From Oceanococcus sp964629015 (lineage in GTDB: Bacteria > Pseudomonadota > Gammaproteobacteria > Nevskiales > Oceanococcaceae), in assembly GCA_964629015.1 (NCBI GenBank), contig CAZVMN010000005.1:62001-126000 (forward strand): a stretch of DNA of 64,000 bases, in the 5' to 3' direction. Below are positions 36,037 to 46,935 of the stretch, piece by piece (position 1 is the first letter of the stretch; each line of letters starts with the position of its first letter). Under the pieces are notes generated by a model. That model was given only the letters and a program-made list of their open reading frames with translations, ran no database searches and had not been told where the DNA came from. The position numbers were made by a program, and so were the translations under genes.

Positions 36037-37743
36037 TCAGGTTGAGCTGGGTGATCGCTCGCAATCATGCAAGGGGTCCAGCTCGGGGCGCAGCACCTCG
36101 GAGGACAGGCCCATCAGGTCTGAGATCAGGTCGAACAGGTTGTCGTGACTGAGCTTGCGTTGCGTTTGTTGGGCAATACAGTCGCTGTTCAGATCGTTGC
36201 GATATTCATTGGACAGCCACATCAGTAACGGGACTTTCTTTTGTGCGCTGGGTGCTAATGGGTAGGGCAGGCCGTGCAGATAGACGCCGTTTTCGCCCAG
36301 GCTTTCGCCGTGATCCGAGACATACACTACGGCGCGCCGACGCCCAGGCCAGCGGGTATCCAGTTCCGAAATCAACGCGTCGATGAGCTGGTCCGTGAGC
36401 AAGATGGTGTTGTCGTAAGCGTTGACCACTTCCTGTTGTGCGCACAGGGTCGGCTGATCGCGCGTACAGGCGGGGCCAAAACCTTCGAAGTCCTTGGGCA
36501 AGCGGCGATGGTAGGCCGGACCGTGACTGCCGAACTGGTGGACCACGATGAGCTGAGAGCGATCGGGATCCAGCTTGTCCAGATGTTGTTGCACGATCGG
36601 CAGCAATGCCAGATCCGTGCAACCGTGCAGCGGGCAGTCCTCGCCATTGCTGCGGGCTTGCAAATCTTCACTGTCCTGCCTCGCGCAAACCCCTTTGCAG
36701 CCGCCGTCGTTGTCGGTCCAGCTGATTTGTGCGCCAGCGAGCGCCAGGATGTCGAGCAAGTTGTCCTGGTTCTGCGCGCGCATGGCGTCCCAATTGTCGC
36801 GTCCCAGACGCGAAAACATGCAAGGCACTGAGAGGGCGGTGTAGGTTCCACACGCCGTCACATCAGAAAAGCTGATCACGTCGTGACGCGCTGATAGACG
36901 CGGTGTGGTGTTTCGTTGATAGCCGTTCAGACCAAAGTGATCTGTGCGCGCAGTTTCTCCCACCACCAACACCACGGTTCGCGGGGTGTCGTCGAGCGCC
37001 GCGTCATGACCGAGGTTCAACCAAACCGGTTGATTGTTGTGATGGATGAGGTGCTCCCAGACGTTGCGCAAGCCGGCCACGATGGGGAACACGGGATTGA
37101 CATAGAGTCGTACCTCGCGGTGTTCGCGCCCCCAGAACGACAGAGTCTGGTAGTGGCCAAGAATCCAGCCGATGCACAAAACCAGCATCGCGGCGAGAAG
37201 GGCGAGCCGGTGCGCGATGCCGCGCGCGGCGTTCCCATAGACCAGGGGTATGCGGCTCAGCGCCAAGCACGGCAGAACACCCCAGACGATCCATTGATTG
37301 AAAAGATCTCGGTTGAGCAACTCAGCGGTTTCGCCCACCGTGGTTTCCAGCATGTTGCCGACCATGGCGGTGTCGATCACGGTGTCAAAGCGATCCATGA
37401 AATACGCGGTAAGTGGTGACAGCAGTAGGGCAAAGCCCAGAACAGGTTTCAGCAGGCGATGCAGGCCGAGTCCACCAAGCAGAACCGCGCTCAGTGTGAG
37501 GTGAGTGAAAAATACGCTGACTGCGACCAAGGCGGTTTGCGAGCTTGGCAAGCCTGCGACGGACTCAAGAGTGTGTGACCAGAACGCCGTGTTCTGTGTC
37601 AGGCAGAGATACAGGCAGATCAGCAACAGCAAAACATTGGGTCGTGCCAGCAGTTTCACCAGTGTGCGCGTCGCCGGCGCGAGGTCGGGCGTGCGCAGTT
37701 CGCCGAGTCGTGGTGTCACGGCAGCCCAGCGCGAGGCGATCAT
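36037..37743 (-). CDS. eptA: lipid A phosphoethanolamine transferase, EptA family
   Basis: A 568-residue inner-membrane enzyme: five hydrophobic helices in the first 210 residues, then a periplasmic sulfatase-fold domain. Family motifs are VVGETARTDHFGLNGY (metal-binding Glu), CGTYTALSVPCMFS with the nucleophile Thr near residue 300, and VYVSDHGESLGENG with the Asp-His metal ligands. Disulphide cysteines are present. Such enzymes transfer phosphoethanolamine from phosphatidylethanolamine to lipid A and reduce binding of cationic peptides; the family also includes MCR proteins. It is the last gene of a three-gene operon with 4-bp overlaps, near a divergent two-component system as pmrAB often is near eptA. 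Confidence 0.9.
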   Translation of the reverse strand: MIASRWAAVTPRLGELRTPDLAPATRTLVKLLARPNVLLLLICLYLCLTQNTAFWSHTLESVAGLPSSQTALVAVSVFFTHLTLSAVLLGGLGLHRLLKPVLGFALLLSPLTAYFMDRFDTVIDTAMVGNMLETTVGETAELLNRDLFNQWIVWGVLPCLALSRIPLVYGNAARGIAHRLALLAAMLVLCIGWILGHYQTLSFWGREHREVRLYVNPVFPIVAGLRNVWEHLIHHNNQPVWLNLGHDAALDDTPRTVVLVVGETARTDHFGLNGYQRNTTPRLSARHDVISFSDVTACGTYTALSVPCMFSRLGRDNWDAMRAQNQDNLLDILALAGAQISWTDNDGGCKGVCARQDSEDLQARSNGEDCPLHGCTDLALLPIVQQHLDKLDPDRSQLIVVHQFGSHGPAYHRRLPKDFEGFGPACTRDQPTLCAQQEVVNAYDNTILLTDQLIDALISELDTRWPGRRRAVVYVSDHGESLGENGVYLHGLPYPLAPSAQKKVPLLMWLSNEYRNDLNSDCIAQQTQRKLSHDNLFDLISDLMGLSSEVLRPELDPLHDCERSPSST

Positions 37744-39035
37744 CGGCCGCTCCCGTAGAAGCTTGGCGTTTCGGAGACGTCGTCACGCGGGATCAGGGGA
37801 ATCCCAAATCCCAGGTCAATGACCAGCCCGACGAACCAGCTCGGGCGAATTTGCAATCCCAGTCCAGCGGTGGCGAGCATGCCCGGTGTGTGCGCCTCGC
37901 CACCGCCCCAGGCCGTGCCCGCTTCCACAAAGCCACCCCAGCGCAGCCAATGCCAATGCAGGGGACGATAAGCTTCCAAGCGCACGACGGCATAGGAGTC
38001 CCCCTCGGCGATGTTGCGTTCGTAGCCGCGCAACATGCTGGCGCCGCCCAGACTGTATTGGTTGAGTCCGTCCTGGGGGCCGTCGAACTGCATTTCCGTT
38101 TCCAGATGGACGCCAAAGGTCTGGTGTGGTGTCTGGCCGAACGCGCGGTCGTAGGTGATTTCGCCGGCGATATGCGTCCAGTCGTAGTCGGATCTCCATT
38201 CGGTGTCGGCATGACCGATGGTGAGCTGCGATTCCAGGCCCGTTTCGCTGAACAGGAAATTGTGTCGTTGGCGGTATTTCAGGTTGGCGAACAGGGTGTG
38301 GCCAATACCCAGATCTGGGCCTTCATCAACCGCTTTGCGCTGGCGGAACTCGTAGCCTCCGCCGACACGCCAGCCCTGACTGGCGGGGCCGCTGCCAATA
38401 TGGCGGTCGATCCCGATGCGGAATTGATCATCGACCTGCTCATATTCGCTGGGGTTGCCGAGTGGTTGCAGTTCCGCTGTTTCGTGCGACAGGCCCCATG
38501 ACAGATCGAATGGAGTGCTGAACAGGTAAGGGGCGTGGTGCGCAATGCGATATTCCAGCGAATCACCACGTCCGGATTGGGTGCTTCTACGCTGCAACAC
38601 CGTGCTTCGTACCGTGTGGTTCAAACCAAAGGCGTTGTGCCAGCTCAGATGCACGCCGTAGCTGTAATCGCCATCGGAGTTGGCGTCGCTGCGCGGTGCC
38701 ACCAGCAGGAAATATTTTTCGCGCATTTCGAATTCCGCGATCCATCCGTCCTCGCTCATCACGCACGACACGCCGACATGACGGAACAAACCGAGGTCGC
38801 GAATACGGTCGGCGTCGGCTTGCAGCGTTTTGGCATCGGCCAGATCCCCTTTTGCGGTGTTCATCTCGCGCAACAAAACGCGCTCTTTGGTGTTTTCGTT
38901 ACCGACAAAACGGATGTTTGCGATGGTGATGTTGTCTTTGGGGCAACCTTCCGCGCTGGCTTGCGTCGCTGTCGGGTACAAGGGTGCGCCGAAAAACACG
39001 GCGGCATAGATTCCAATCCGCTGTGCGCGAGTCAT
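37740..39035 (-). CDS. short Omp85-family protein with a single POTRA domain
   Basis: A 431-residue exported protein: a signal peptide (about residues 1-27), one POTRA-like domain (ITIANIRFVGNENTKERVLLRE through RHVGVSCVMSEDGWIAEFEM, about 35-110), then a beta-barrel of about 310 residues. The Omp85 lid-loop motif appears as MLRGYERN, matching the family R-G-Y/F signature. It is much shorter than BamA (five POTRAs) or TamA (three), and does not end in an aromatic residue. It is flanked by and overlaps the LtaS-like and EptA-like genes by 4 bp, so it may deliver or export something in the same modification pathway. Confidence 0.82.
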   Translation of the reverse strand: MTRAQRIGIYAAVFFGAPLYPTATQASAEGCPKDNITIANIRFVGNENTKERVLLREMNTAKGDLADAKTLQADADRIRDLGLFRHVGVSCVMSEDGWIAEFEMREKYFLLVAPRSDANSDGDYSYGVHLSWHNAFGLNHTVRSTVLQRRSTQSGRGDSLEYRIAHHAPYLFSTPFDLSWGLSHETAELQPLGNPSEYEQVDDQFRIGIDRHIGSGPASQGWRVGGGYEFRQRKAVDEGPDLGIGHTLFANLKYRQRHNFLFSETGLESQLTIGHADTEWRSDYDWTHIAGEITYDRAFGQTPHQTFGVHLETEMQFDGPQDGLNQYSLGGASMLRGYERNIAEGDSYAVVRLEAYRPLHWHWLRWGGFVEAGTAWGGGEAHTPGMLATAGLGLQIRPSWFVGLVIDLGFGIPLIPRDDVSETPSFYGSGR

Positions 39036-40969
39036 CGCCGTGTTCCTGTCGCGCGATAGGCCTCTCGCTCATACAGCTGATCGGCCAGGTTGAGATAGGC
39101 CCGCGCCAGTTCATACAGCTCGGGATTGGCTTTTGCGGATTCCAGCTGTCCATCGCGGTATCGTTGAAAAACCGGTTCGCCAGTCGGCGTGTTGACGACC
39201 AGATCCTGGCCAACCAGCAAACCGGCGTTGTTGCCGTACTGCATCAGCGCACGACCCGGCAGAGGCAGATTCGGATCGAGCAAATCGCGCCCGATGGCGG
39301 GTGATTCCAACGTGACCCCCAGCATCGGCATGATCGTGGTGATCAAGTCGATCTGGCTAGCCACATCCTCGTAGTGGCGCGGCTCAAGGCCCGGCGCAAT
39401 GATCAGGCCGGGAATATGGAAACGCTCAACCGGGACAAATTCATCACCGCCAACGCGGGCGTCGTGATCGGCGACGACCACGAACACGGTGTTATCGGCG
39501 TAGCTGCCCTGCAGCGCTAGGTCAAAAAACAAGCCCAAGGCGTAATCGGCATATCGAATCGCGTTGTCGCGACTGGCCAGTGGCTCATCGTGCGCGTCGA
39601 TGCGTCCTGCAGGAAACTCCCAGGGTGTGTGGTTGGAGGTGCTCAGCATGAAGCCGAAAAACGGGCCTTGAGCATTGGCGGCTTCAAATTCCTTGTGCGC
39701 CTGGTGTGCCCAGTCTTCGTCAGACACACCCCAGGAACCGCGGAACTCGGCGTCAGGAAAGCTGCTTTCGCCGGCGACGATGCGATTGAAGCCGTTGCCC
39801 AGCATGAAGCTGCCCATGTCGTCGAAGTTGGCTTCGCCACCGTAAACAAAGATGTTGTTATAGCCGTGGGGTTTGAGCGCCTGCGCCAGCGTGAAGAAGT
39901 TGCGTCGCGCCAAACTGCGTTTGACCACGCTGCGAGCCGGCGAAGGGGGATAGCCACACAGCACCGCTTCGATGCCGCGCACGGTGCGTGTGCCGGTGGC
40001 GTAAAGATTGGTCAGCCACAAGCCATGATCGGACAGAGCGTCGAGCTTGGGTGTGAGCGGCGCGCCACCCAGCGCACCAACAAACCGAGCGCCGAGGCTT
40101 TCTTCCAACACGATCACGACATTGAGCGGGCGCTCGCGCGGCTTTTTGGGCGTGAATCGCCGTAGCGTCGGTGTCTCGCTGCCACCCCCGGTCCAGGCGG
40201 TGTTGATGAGGGTTGGAGAGATGGTTTGGATGGCATCTTCCAGCGGCATCGTCGGCACCAGAGCAAGCGACGCGTCATTCTTGCGGGCGTAAAGGGCATA
40301 GGCCGCCGTGTAGGTGCTGTTCAGCGCGATCTCATTGGCCAGCCGATTGCTGCTGAAGATGGCGCTGCTGATGTTGGCCGGGCGATGGCCAAACGAGGAA
40401 CGTGCGGCGATAACCAACACGAGTAAGCAGGGCACGGCGGCGATCAGGCGCCAGGCTGTGCTGGCTTGTGCGGATGGCGCCACCTCACGACGAAATTCCT
40501 GGCGAGCCAGCCAGTAGGCCAGGGCGATCAGCGCAACAACCAACAGCATCTGAAGTTTGAAGCCCCCCCACAACATGGGCAGCACTTCGTGCGGGTAGCT
40601 GAGGTATTCCCACAGCAGGGCGTCAGGGCGATGGTCGTATTCGAGCAGGAAGCCAAATCCCACCGCTTCCATGCCCACCAGCACAACAAACACGCCGCGG
40701 TAGTAGAGCGAAAGGGCATCGCGAACACGCGGCCAATGCCGGTTAGGCACGGTGGCGCTCAGCAGCAAAACCGGTGTGCAAAGATAAGACAGCGTGATCA
40801 GATCGAAGCGCGCCCCCTGCAACAGAATGCCGCCGAACAGGTTCAGCGCCAGACGCTCGCTGAAATAAATCACCAAAGCGCAGCGTAACGCGGCCAGAAT
40901 GACCAAGGTGTAAGCGATAAAACCGCCGATATGCGCAAAGCGGTTTAAGGCAAGCCTAAAATGCAGCAT
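39032..40969 (-). CDS. LTA-synthase-like membrane phosphotransferase (sulfatase fold)
   Basis: A 645-residue inner-membrane protein with five helices in the first 200 residues followed by a large extracytoplasmic sulfatase-fold domain. The domain has VVIVLEESLGARFVGALGG (metal-binding Glu), YATGTRTVRGIEAVLCG (nucleophile Thr), FVYGGEANFDDMGSF and VVVADHDARVGG (Asp-His ligands), all typical of the LtaS/OpgB group. In Gram-negatives these enzymes move phosphoglycerol or phosphoethanolamine onto glycans or other envelope molecules; the acceptor is unknown here. It is the first gene of the envelope operon. Confidence 0.88.
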   Translation of the reverse strand: MLHFRLALNRFAHIGGFIAYTLVILAALRCALVIYFSERLALNLFGGILLQGARFDLITLSYLCTPVLLLSATVPNRHWPRVRDALSLYYRGVFVVLVGMEAVGFGFLLEYDHRPDALLWEYLSYPHEVLPMLWGGFKLQMLLVVALIALAYWLARQEFRREVAPSAQASTAWRLIAAVPCLLVLVIAARSSFGHRPANISSAIFSSNRLANEIALNSTYTAAYALYARKNDASLALVPTMPLEDAIQTISPTLINTAWTGGGSETPTLRRFTPKKPRERPLNVVIVLEESLGARFVGALGGAPLTPKLDALSDHGLWLTNLYATGTRTVRGIEAVLCGYPPSPARSVVKRSLARRNFFTLAQALKPHGYNNIFVYGGEANFDDMGSFMLGNGFNRIVAGESSFPDAEFRGSWGVSDEDWAHQAHKEFEAANAQGPFFGFMLSTSNHTPWEFPAGRIDAHDEPLASRDNAIRYADYALGLFFDLALQGSYADNTVFVVVADHDARVGGDEFVPVERFHIPGLIIAPGLEPRHYEDVASQIDLITTIMPMLGVTLESPAIGRDLLDPNLPLPGRALMQYGNNAGLLVGQDLVVNTPTGEPVFQRYRDGQLESAKANPELYELARAYLNLADQLYEREAYRATGTRR

Positions 40970-41012
40970 GGTCGTGTACCCGAAGTGAACACGAGCAAGT
41001 CTCTGCGTCCGA

Positions 41013-41029
41013 TGGTTAATGGCTGGTTA
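41013..41029 (+). promoter_or_regulatory. tandem TGGTTA repeats, candidate response-regulator box
   Basis: TGGTTA (41013-41018), five bases, TGGTTA (41024-41029). The 11-bp period places both copies on one helix face, the arrangement bound by OmpR/PmrA-type dimers. It lies in the 64-bp region between the divergent envelope operon and the response-regulator gene, 4 bp before the latter's ATG. Confidence 0.45.
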
Positions 41030-41033
41030 GACG

Positions 41034-41729
41034 ATGAAATCCCGATCTGAAAGCGGCGGTGCGTTTGTTCTTGTGGTTGAGGACGAGCCTGATCTGCTCG
41101 CTTCGATCTCGGACTATTTGGCCGATCGCGGGCATTGCGTGGACTACGCCAGCGATGGCAAATCGGCTCTTAGCTTGGCTATGGAGAACGCCTACGATGT
41201 GGTCGTTCTGGACATTGGCTTGCCAAGATTGGACGGGTTGGCCGTGTGTGAACGCATCCGCGCGAGCAATCACGCGGAAACCGGGATCATCATGCTGACC
41301 GCGCGAGACACGCTGAATGACAAGCTCACAGGCTTGGAGACGGGCGCCGACGACTATCTGGTCAAGCCGTTCGCGCTGGAAGAACTGGAATACCGTATTC
41401 GCGCGCTGCATCGGCGCAGCAACCTGAATCGTGGCGATGTTCTGCGTTTCGGGGGGCTGACGTTCAATGTGCGCACTGGTGAAGCGATACGCGATGGTGT
41501 CAGCCTGCGCATGAACAGAACCGGCGAAACGCTGTTGCAGTGCTTGATGCGCAAAGCCCCGCTGCCGGTGTCACGCGAAGAATTATCACGCGCCTTGTGG
41601 GTGGATGACCCGCCTGACAGCGATGTCCTGAAGGTTTATATCCATACGCTGCGCAGTATTGTCGATCAGCCGTTTGATCGCCCTCTGATCGAAACCGTTC
41701 GTGGGAAGGGGTATCGCCTTGTTGAATAG
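41034..41729 (+). CDS. OmpR/PhoB-family response regulator
   Basis: A 231-residue two-domain regulator. The receiver domain has the acidic pair Glu16/Asp17, phospho-acceptor Asp60 in VLDIGLP, and the conserved Lys in LVKPFALEELE. The C-terminal winged helix (about 135-231) ends DVLKVYIHTLRSIVD then ETVRGKGYRLVE, as in OmpR/PmrA/QseB. The kinase gene overlaps its 3' end. Divergence from the LtaS-Omp85-EptA operon suggests it controls envelope modification, as PmrA and related regulators do; this is inferred from position. Confidence 0.95.
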   Translation: MKSRSESGGAFVLVVEDEPDLLASISDYLADRGHCVDYASDGKSALSLAMENAYDVVVLDIGLPRLDGLAVCERIRASNHAETGIIMLTARDTLNDKLTGLETGADDYLVKPFALEELEYRIRALHRRSNLNRGDVLRFGGLTFNVRTGEAIRDGVSLRMNRTGETLLQCLMRKAPLPVSREELSRALWVDDPPDSDVLKVYIHTLRSIVDQPFDRPLIETVRGKGYRLVE

Positions 41730-42930
41730 CTCGGTGCGCCGTCGTGTGGCGCTGGCTCTGTTTGTCTGGAGCGGTGTGACCGCAACGGCATTTGCCATCT
41801 CGACCTACCTGGCCGCGGACGAGATGGAAATCATCGTGCTGGAACAAAACCTGAGTGCGACTGCAACGCGGATCAAACAAGCTTTGCTCGCGGGCGAGAT
41901 GCCCAGTTATCCGAATGAAACCTGGTTTCGAGGTGGACTGGAGAGCCAGTTGGAGTTGCCGCGCATTTTTCGCGAGCTGCCGGCCGGTTCCTTCAACGAC
42001 ATCGTTATGGACGGCGAGGTTTTTCACGTTTGGATTGATGAGGTGCCAGGCGACCGGCTGTTTCTGATCTACGACCTCGCGGTTATCGAGCACTACGAGC
42101 GGCAGCTCGTTTTGTTTTTGCTTACAGCGGTGGTCTTGCTTTCGAGCCTGGGGCTGGCTTTCGGGATGGCTGGTACGCGTTGGGTTATGCGCCCGCTGGA
42201 GCAACTCTCCAACACTGTGCGCCGTATGAAGGCGGGCACGGAATCGCTGGACGTCCCCCAGGAACGCGATGCGGATTTGGCGCCGATGGTCACCGCTATC
42301 AATGACTTGCTGCAGCGAAATCTGGCGTTGGTCAAACGCGAAGGTCATTTCACCCGGATCGTCAGCCATGAATTGCGCAATCCTTTGGCCTCCCTGGATG
42401 CTGCCATCGCACTGACCGATTCGCGGGCCACCGATGATGCGATACGTGTCCCGCTGGGGCGGGCGCAACGGGCCAGTCGACGGCTTTCGGAGGTTGTTTC
42501 AGCGCTGCTGGAGTTTTCACGCAGCGAAGCGTTATCCGAGCGGGGTGAGAGCCACTGTGATGCGGCGGAGGTGATTCGTGACGCAGTTGCGGGGCTTGTC
42601 GATGCGGGACTCGAAAGTGAGGCGGTCAGCTGTGAGGTGAGCAGGCGACAGCCGGTGGATATGGAGCCGGCCCTGTTCGGGGTGATCGTGTCGAATCTGC
42701 TCGGCAATGCCTGGCGTCACGGCAGTGGGCATGTGCATATCCGCTGTGATGATCAAGGTCTCGCGGTCACCAACCCTCTGCAAGGTGAGGCCTGTGATGC
42801 CGTGGAATTCGCCCCGGATCGTTTGGGCATCGGCATCGTCGAGCTGCTGTGTGGCTATCGCAATTGGCGATTTACCTATGACGTTGCCGACGGCGAATTC
42901 ACCGCCCGGGTGTTGTTCCAGAACTCATGA
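41701..42930 (+). CDS. sensor histidine kinase
   Basis: Up to 409 residues. Two membrane helices (about 18-38 and 138-160) enclose a roughly 100-residue periplasmic sensor loop. A HAMP-like segment, an H-box FTRIVSHELRNPLASL with His223, and an N-box VSNLLGNAWRHG follow. The G-box regions are divergent (DQGLAVTNP; DRLGIGIVELLCGY), as in short kinases related to PmrB/ColS-type sensors. GTG 41701 overlaps the regulator gene by 29 bp; TTG 41719 or 41722, behind a GGGAAGGGG ribosome-binding site, are alternatives. The 3' end overlaps the convergent AraC gene by 32 bp. Confidence 0.9.
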   Translation: MGRGIALLNSSVRRRVALALFVWSGVTATAFAISTYLAADEMEIIVLEQNLSATATRIKQALLAGEMPSYPNETWFRGGLESQLELPRIFRELPAGSFNDIVMDGEVFHVWIDEVPGDRLFLIYDLAVIEHYERQLVLFLLTAVVLLSSLGLAFGMAGTRWVMRPLEQLSNTVRRMKAGTESLDVPQERDADLAPMVTAINDLLQRNLALVKREGHFTRIVSHELRNPLASLDAAIALTDSRATDDAIRVPLGRAQRASRRLSEVVSALLEFSRSEALSERGESHCDAAEVIRDAVAGLVDAGLESEAVSCEVSRRQPVDMEPALFGVIVSNLLGNAWRHGSGHVHIRCDDQGLAVTNPLQGEACDAVEFAPDRLGIGIVELLCGYRNWRFTYDVADGEFTARVLFQNS

Positions 42931-43942
42931 GTGTGGTTTTCCTCAGCAGATGATGGCGCAGAGATTTGGGTGTTAGGCGATACCAGCGCCGGCATGCACG
43001 ATTGAATGTGCTTTGATCAGCGTAACCCAGCAAACCTGATATCTGGCTGAAACGCATGCCGCTAATGGCCAGATACGTACGCGCTTTGTCGCGTCGTATG
43101 CCATCCAGCAGAGTCTCGAAGCACGTCCCATCCTGACGCAGATGACGCTGCAGTGTCCGGGGGTGCATGGCCAATTGCTCGGCCACAGTCTGTATGCGGC
43201 ATTGTCCGGTCGGCAGCAAGCGGTGAATCAGTTCGTTGACTTGCTCGCTGAGCTGAGCATCGCTTGGGCCGTGTGATTCGAGAAAACTCTGGGCCACGTG
43301 CAGGGTTTGCGCATCAGCACTGCTGAGTGGCCGCAGTGCGTCAGCCTCGCTCAGATCGAAACCGCTGGAGTCGGTATTAAATTCGACCGGGCAGGCGAAG
43401 GCGCGTTGATATACGGCTTCGTTTGAGAGTGGGGCGTGGGTGAAGTAGATCCGCGCAGGTTTGGCTTTGTTCGCGGTGAGGAGACGTAGGATGCTGGATG
43501 CGTTTGCCATACTCAGTTCGTAACTCTGGGTGAGCTGAGACAAACCTCGTTCTTCGATGCGGAAACGGAAGCCATAGTCGCCCGCCAGCGTCCGACCTTG
43601 CAGTGAGAGCTTCAGCGCGGGACCGTGGATATGCAGGTAATGAGCAATTCCCTCGAAGGCGTGCAGGACGTTATCCGCAGCGCGGGCGATAACAGCAATG
43701 GGGCCGAGCATATCCAGGCCTTGCCAATGTGAGATGCGCAAGCCGAAATCCGGGCAGCGAGTGTCCAGTGCGGCCTGTTCGATGACCGCAGCGAGACTGC
43801 GGTAGGGTACGTATGCTTCGGGATCACGGATCAGCTGAGGATGAATGTGATAGCGCGCAAGCAGTGGGGCGGCGTCATGGCCGAGTTCTGCCATCAGTTC
43901 CTCAATGCCGGCCAGATTGGCGGCACGGATCAGTGTGCTCAT
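42899..43942 (-). CDS. AraC-family transcriptional regulator (OruR-like)
   Basis: A 347-residue regulator. The N-terminal AraC-type ligand domain (PF12625-like) spans about residues 1-205. The C-terminal double helix-turn-helix spans about 235-335, with VAEQLAMHPRTLQRHLRQDG and the second helix region FSQISGLLGYADQSTFNRAC. Such regulators usually activate neighbouring catabolic genes; the divergent flavin monooxygenase gene 106 bp away is the natural candidate. Inducer unknown. Confidence 0.92.
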   Translation of the reverse strand: MSTLIRAANLAGIEELMAELGHDAAPLLARYHIHPQLIRDPEAYVPYRSLAAVIEQAALDTRCPDFGLRISHWQGLDMLGPIAVIARAADNVLHAFEGIAHYLHIHGPALKLSLQGRTLAGDYGFRFRIEERGLSQLTQSYELSMANASSILRLLTANKAKPARIYFTHAPLSNEAVYQRAFACPVEFNTDSSGFDLSEADALRPLSSADAQTLHVAQSFLESHGPSDAQLSEQVNELIHRLLPTGQCRIQTVAEQLAMHPRTLQRHLRQDGTCFETLLDGIRRDKARTYLAISGMRFSQISGLLGYADQSTFNRACRRWYRLTPKSLRHHLLRKTTLMSSGTTPGR

Positions 43943-44048
43943 GCGCCCTGTCGCCTAAAGACAAAAATATGTCGTCAAAAGCCAATTCTTTTGCCGAGGT
44001 TGTCACTAGGATGCTAGGAATACAAGAGCGACGGCGCGAGGAGATGCC

Positions 44049-45548
<1,500 letters not shown>

Positions 45549-45563
45549 CGCGACGTGGAAGCG

Positions 45564-46916
45564 TTAGCCCTGGAGCAGTTCCTCGGCCACGCGCACTCCT
45601 GACTGCAGTGCGCCGTCCAGATACCCACACCATTGGGTGGCGGTTTCGGTCCCCGCCCAATGGATACGTCCGCAGGGCTCGCGCAGACTGGGGCCGTATT
45701 GGGTCATTACGCCCGGGGGCATGTGCGCCACATAGCCCCCCAGGCTCCACGGTTCCTGAGTCCAGTCCTGATCGATGTAGCCGATGGGATGTGCCGCCTC
45801 ATCACCGAAATAGCTGACCAGATCGGCGATGGCCTGTTCGCGTCGAGCGTGCTCGCCACGCTCACTCATGTCCACCGCATGCGCGCCATCCATGAAACCG
45901 ACCAAAATGCCGATGGATTCATCTGGGGGTGTTTGATCGAACACCACGTTGAATAGCTTGTCGTTGCTGGCGACGGCGCCATTGAGGCCCTGACGCCGCC
46001 AGAATGGTGTCGCGTAGGCCACATGGATTTTGATCACCGCGCCCATCGGCATGCGCTGCAGCAAGCCCCAGCGGCGTGATGGCAGAGGCTGGTTGTAGTC
46101 GATCTTGGCGGCCAGTGGCGGCGGCGTCGCGATCACCACACGCGCGGCGCGGTAGCGCGCTTGAGCGCTATGCACACTGACTGCATCGGCGTGCTGATCG
46201 ATACCCAAAACCGGACTGTTCAGGGTGATGCGCTCGCCCAATTCATCGGCCATGCGCTGGGGGATTTGCCAGGCGCCGCCAACGAATTTGTCCTGTTGCG
46301 CGCCATTTGTCACACCCAGCAAGGTCCGTAAGTCTTTGCCTTGGCGCATGTATTCGAGCAAGCACAGATAAGACACTTGTTCGGGCTCGGCACACAGCAA
46401 GGCGCGCGTGACCACGCGCAGAAACTCGCGCACGTCGCGGCTGCGCACGTGCTTACGCATCCAGCTGGCAACGGATTCGCTGTCCCACCCGGCAGCGTTG
46501 GCGGCTGACCATGCGGCCCCTTCGGGCAAAGATGCGGCTTCGCGAATCCAGCGGCGTTCCAGCAAAGCGATTTCGAGTAAGGCCCAGGGTGACAACGGTG
46601 GAATTTCGGAGGCGTAGCGACGCCGCTTGCCGTCAAAGTGCAGCACGCTGTCGCCTTCGGCATATTGCGCACAGGTCGCCACGCCCAATTCCGCCGCTTC
46701 GGCGAGTAGGTGCTTTTGATCCGGTCCCACCCATTGGCCGCCCAGGTCAATCGTGTGACCGCAGATCTCGCCAGGCTTGGAGCGGCCACCGACACGGTCA
46801 CGGGCTTCTAGCACGTGCACGCGTTGACCGGCGGCGCTCAGTTCTCGTGCGGCTTTGAGACCGGCCAGACCGGCGCCAACGACCAGCACGTCGAAATCTG
46901 TTGTTGGGGTGGTCAC
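45564..46916 (-). CDS. flavin amine oxidase (monoamine-oxidase family)
   Basis: A 450-residue FAD enzyme. The N-terminus DVLVVGAGLAGLKAAREL with EARDRVGGRS is the amine-oxidase/MAO nucleotide-binding region; the C-terminus has GRIHWAGTETATQWCGYLDGA, the FAD-contact motif of the family. Members oxidise primary or polyamines, or desaturate carotenoid-like substrates; the ETAT and GYLDGA signature fits the monoamine/putrescine-oxidase branch. It is divergent from a TetR gene with a palindrome between them, so it is probably induced by its substrate. Confidence 0.9.
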   Translation of the reverse strand: MTTPTTDFDVLVVGAGLAGLKAARELSAAGQRVHVLEARDRVGGRSKPGEICGHTIDLGGQWVGPDQKHLLAEAAELGVATCAQYAEGDSVLHFDGKRRRYASEIPPLSPWALLEIALLERRWIREAASLPEGAAWSAANAAGWDSESVASWMRKHVRSRDVREFLRVVTRALLCAEPEQVSYLCLLEYMRQGKDLRTLLGVTNGAQQDKFVGGAWQIPQRMADELGERITLNSPVLGIDQHADAVSVHSAQARYRAARVVIATPPPLAAKIDYNQPLPSRRWGLLQRMPMGAVIKIHVAYATPFWRRQGLNGAVASNDKLFNVVFDQTPPDESIGILVGFMDGAHAVDMSERGEHARREQAIADLVSYFGDEAAHPIGYIDQDWTQEPWSLGGYVAHMPPGVMTQYGPSLREPCGRIHWAGTETATQWCGYLDGALQSGVRVAEELLQG

Positions 46917-46935
46917 TTCAATATCCTCCGGAAAG

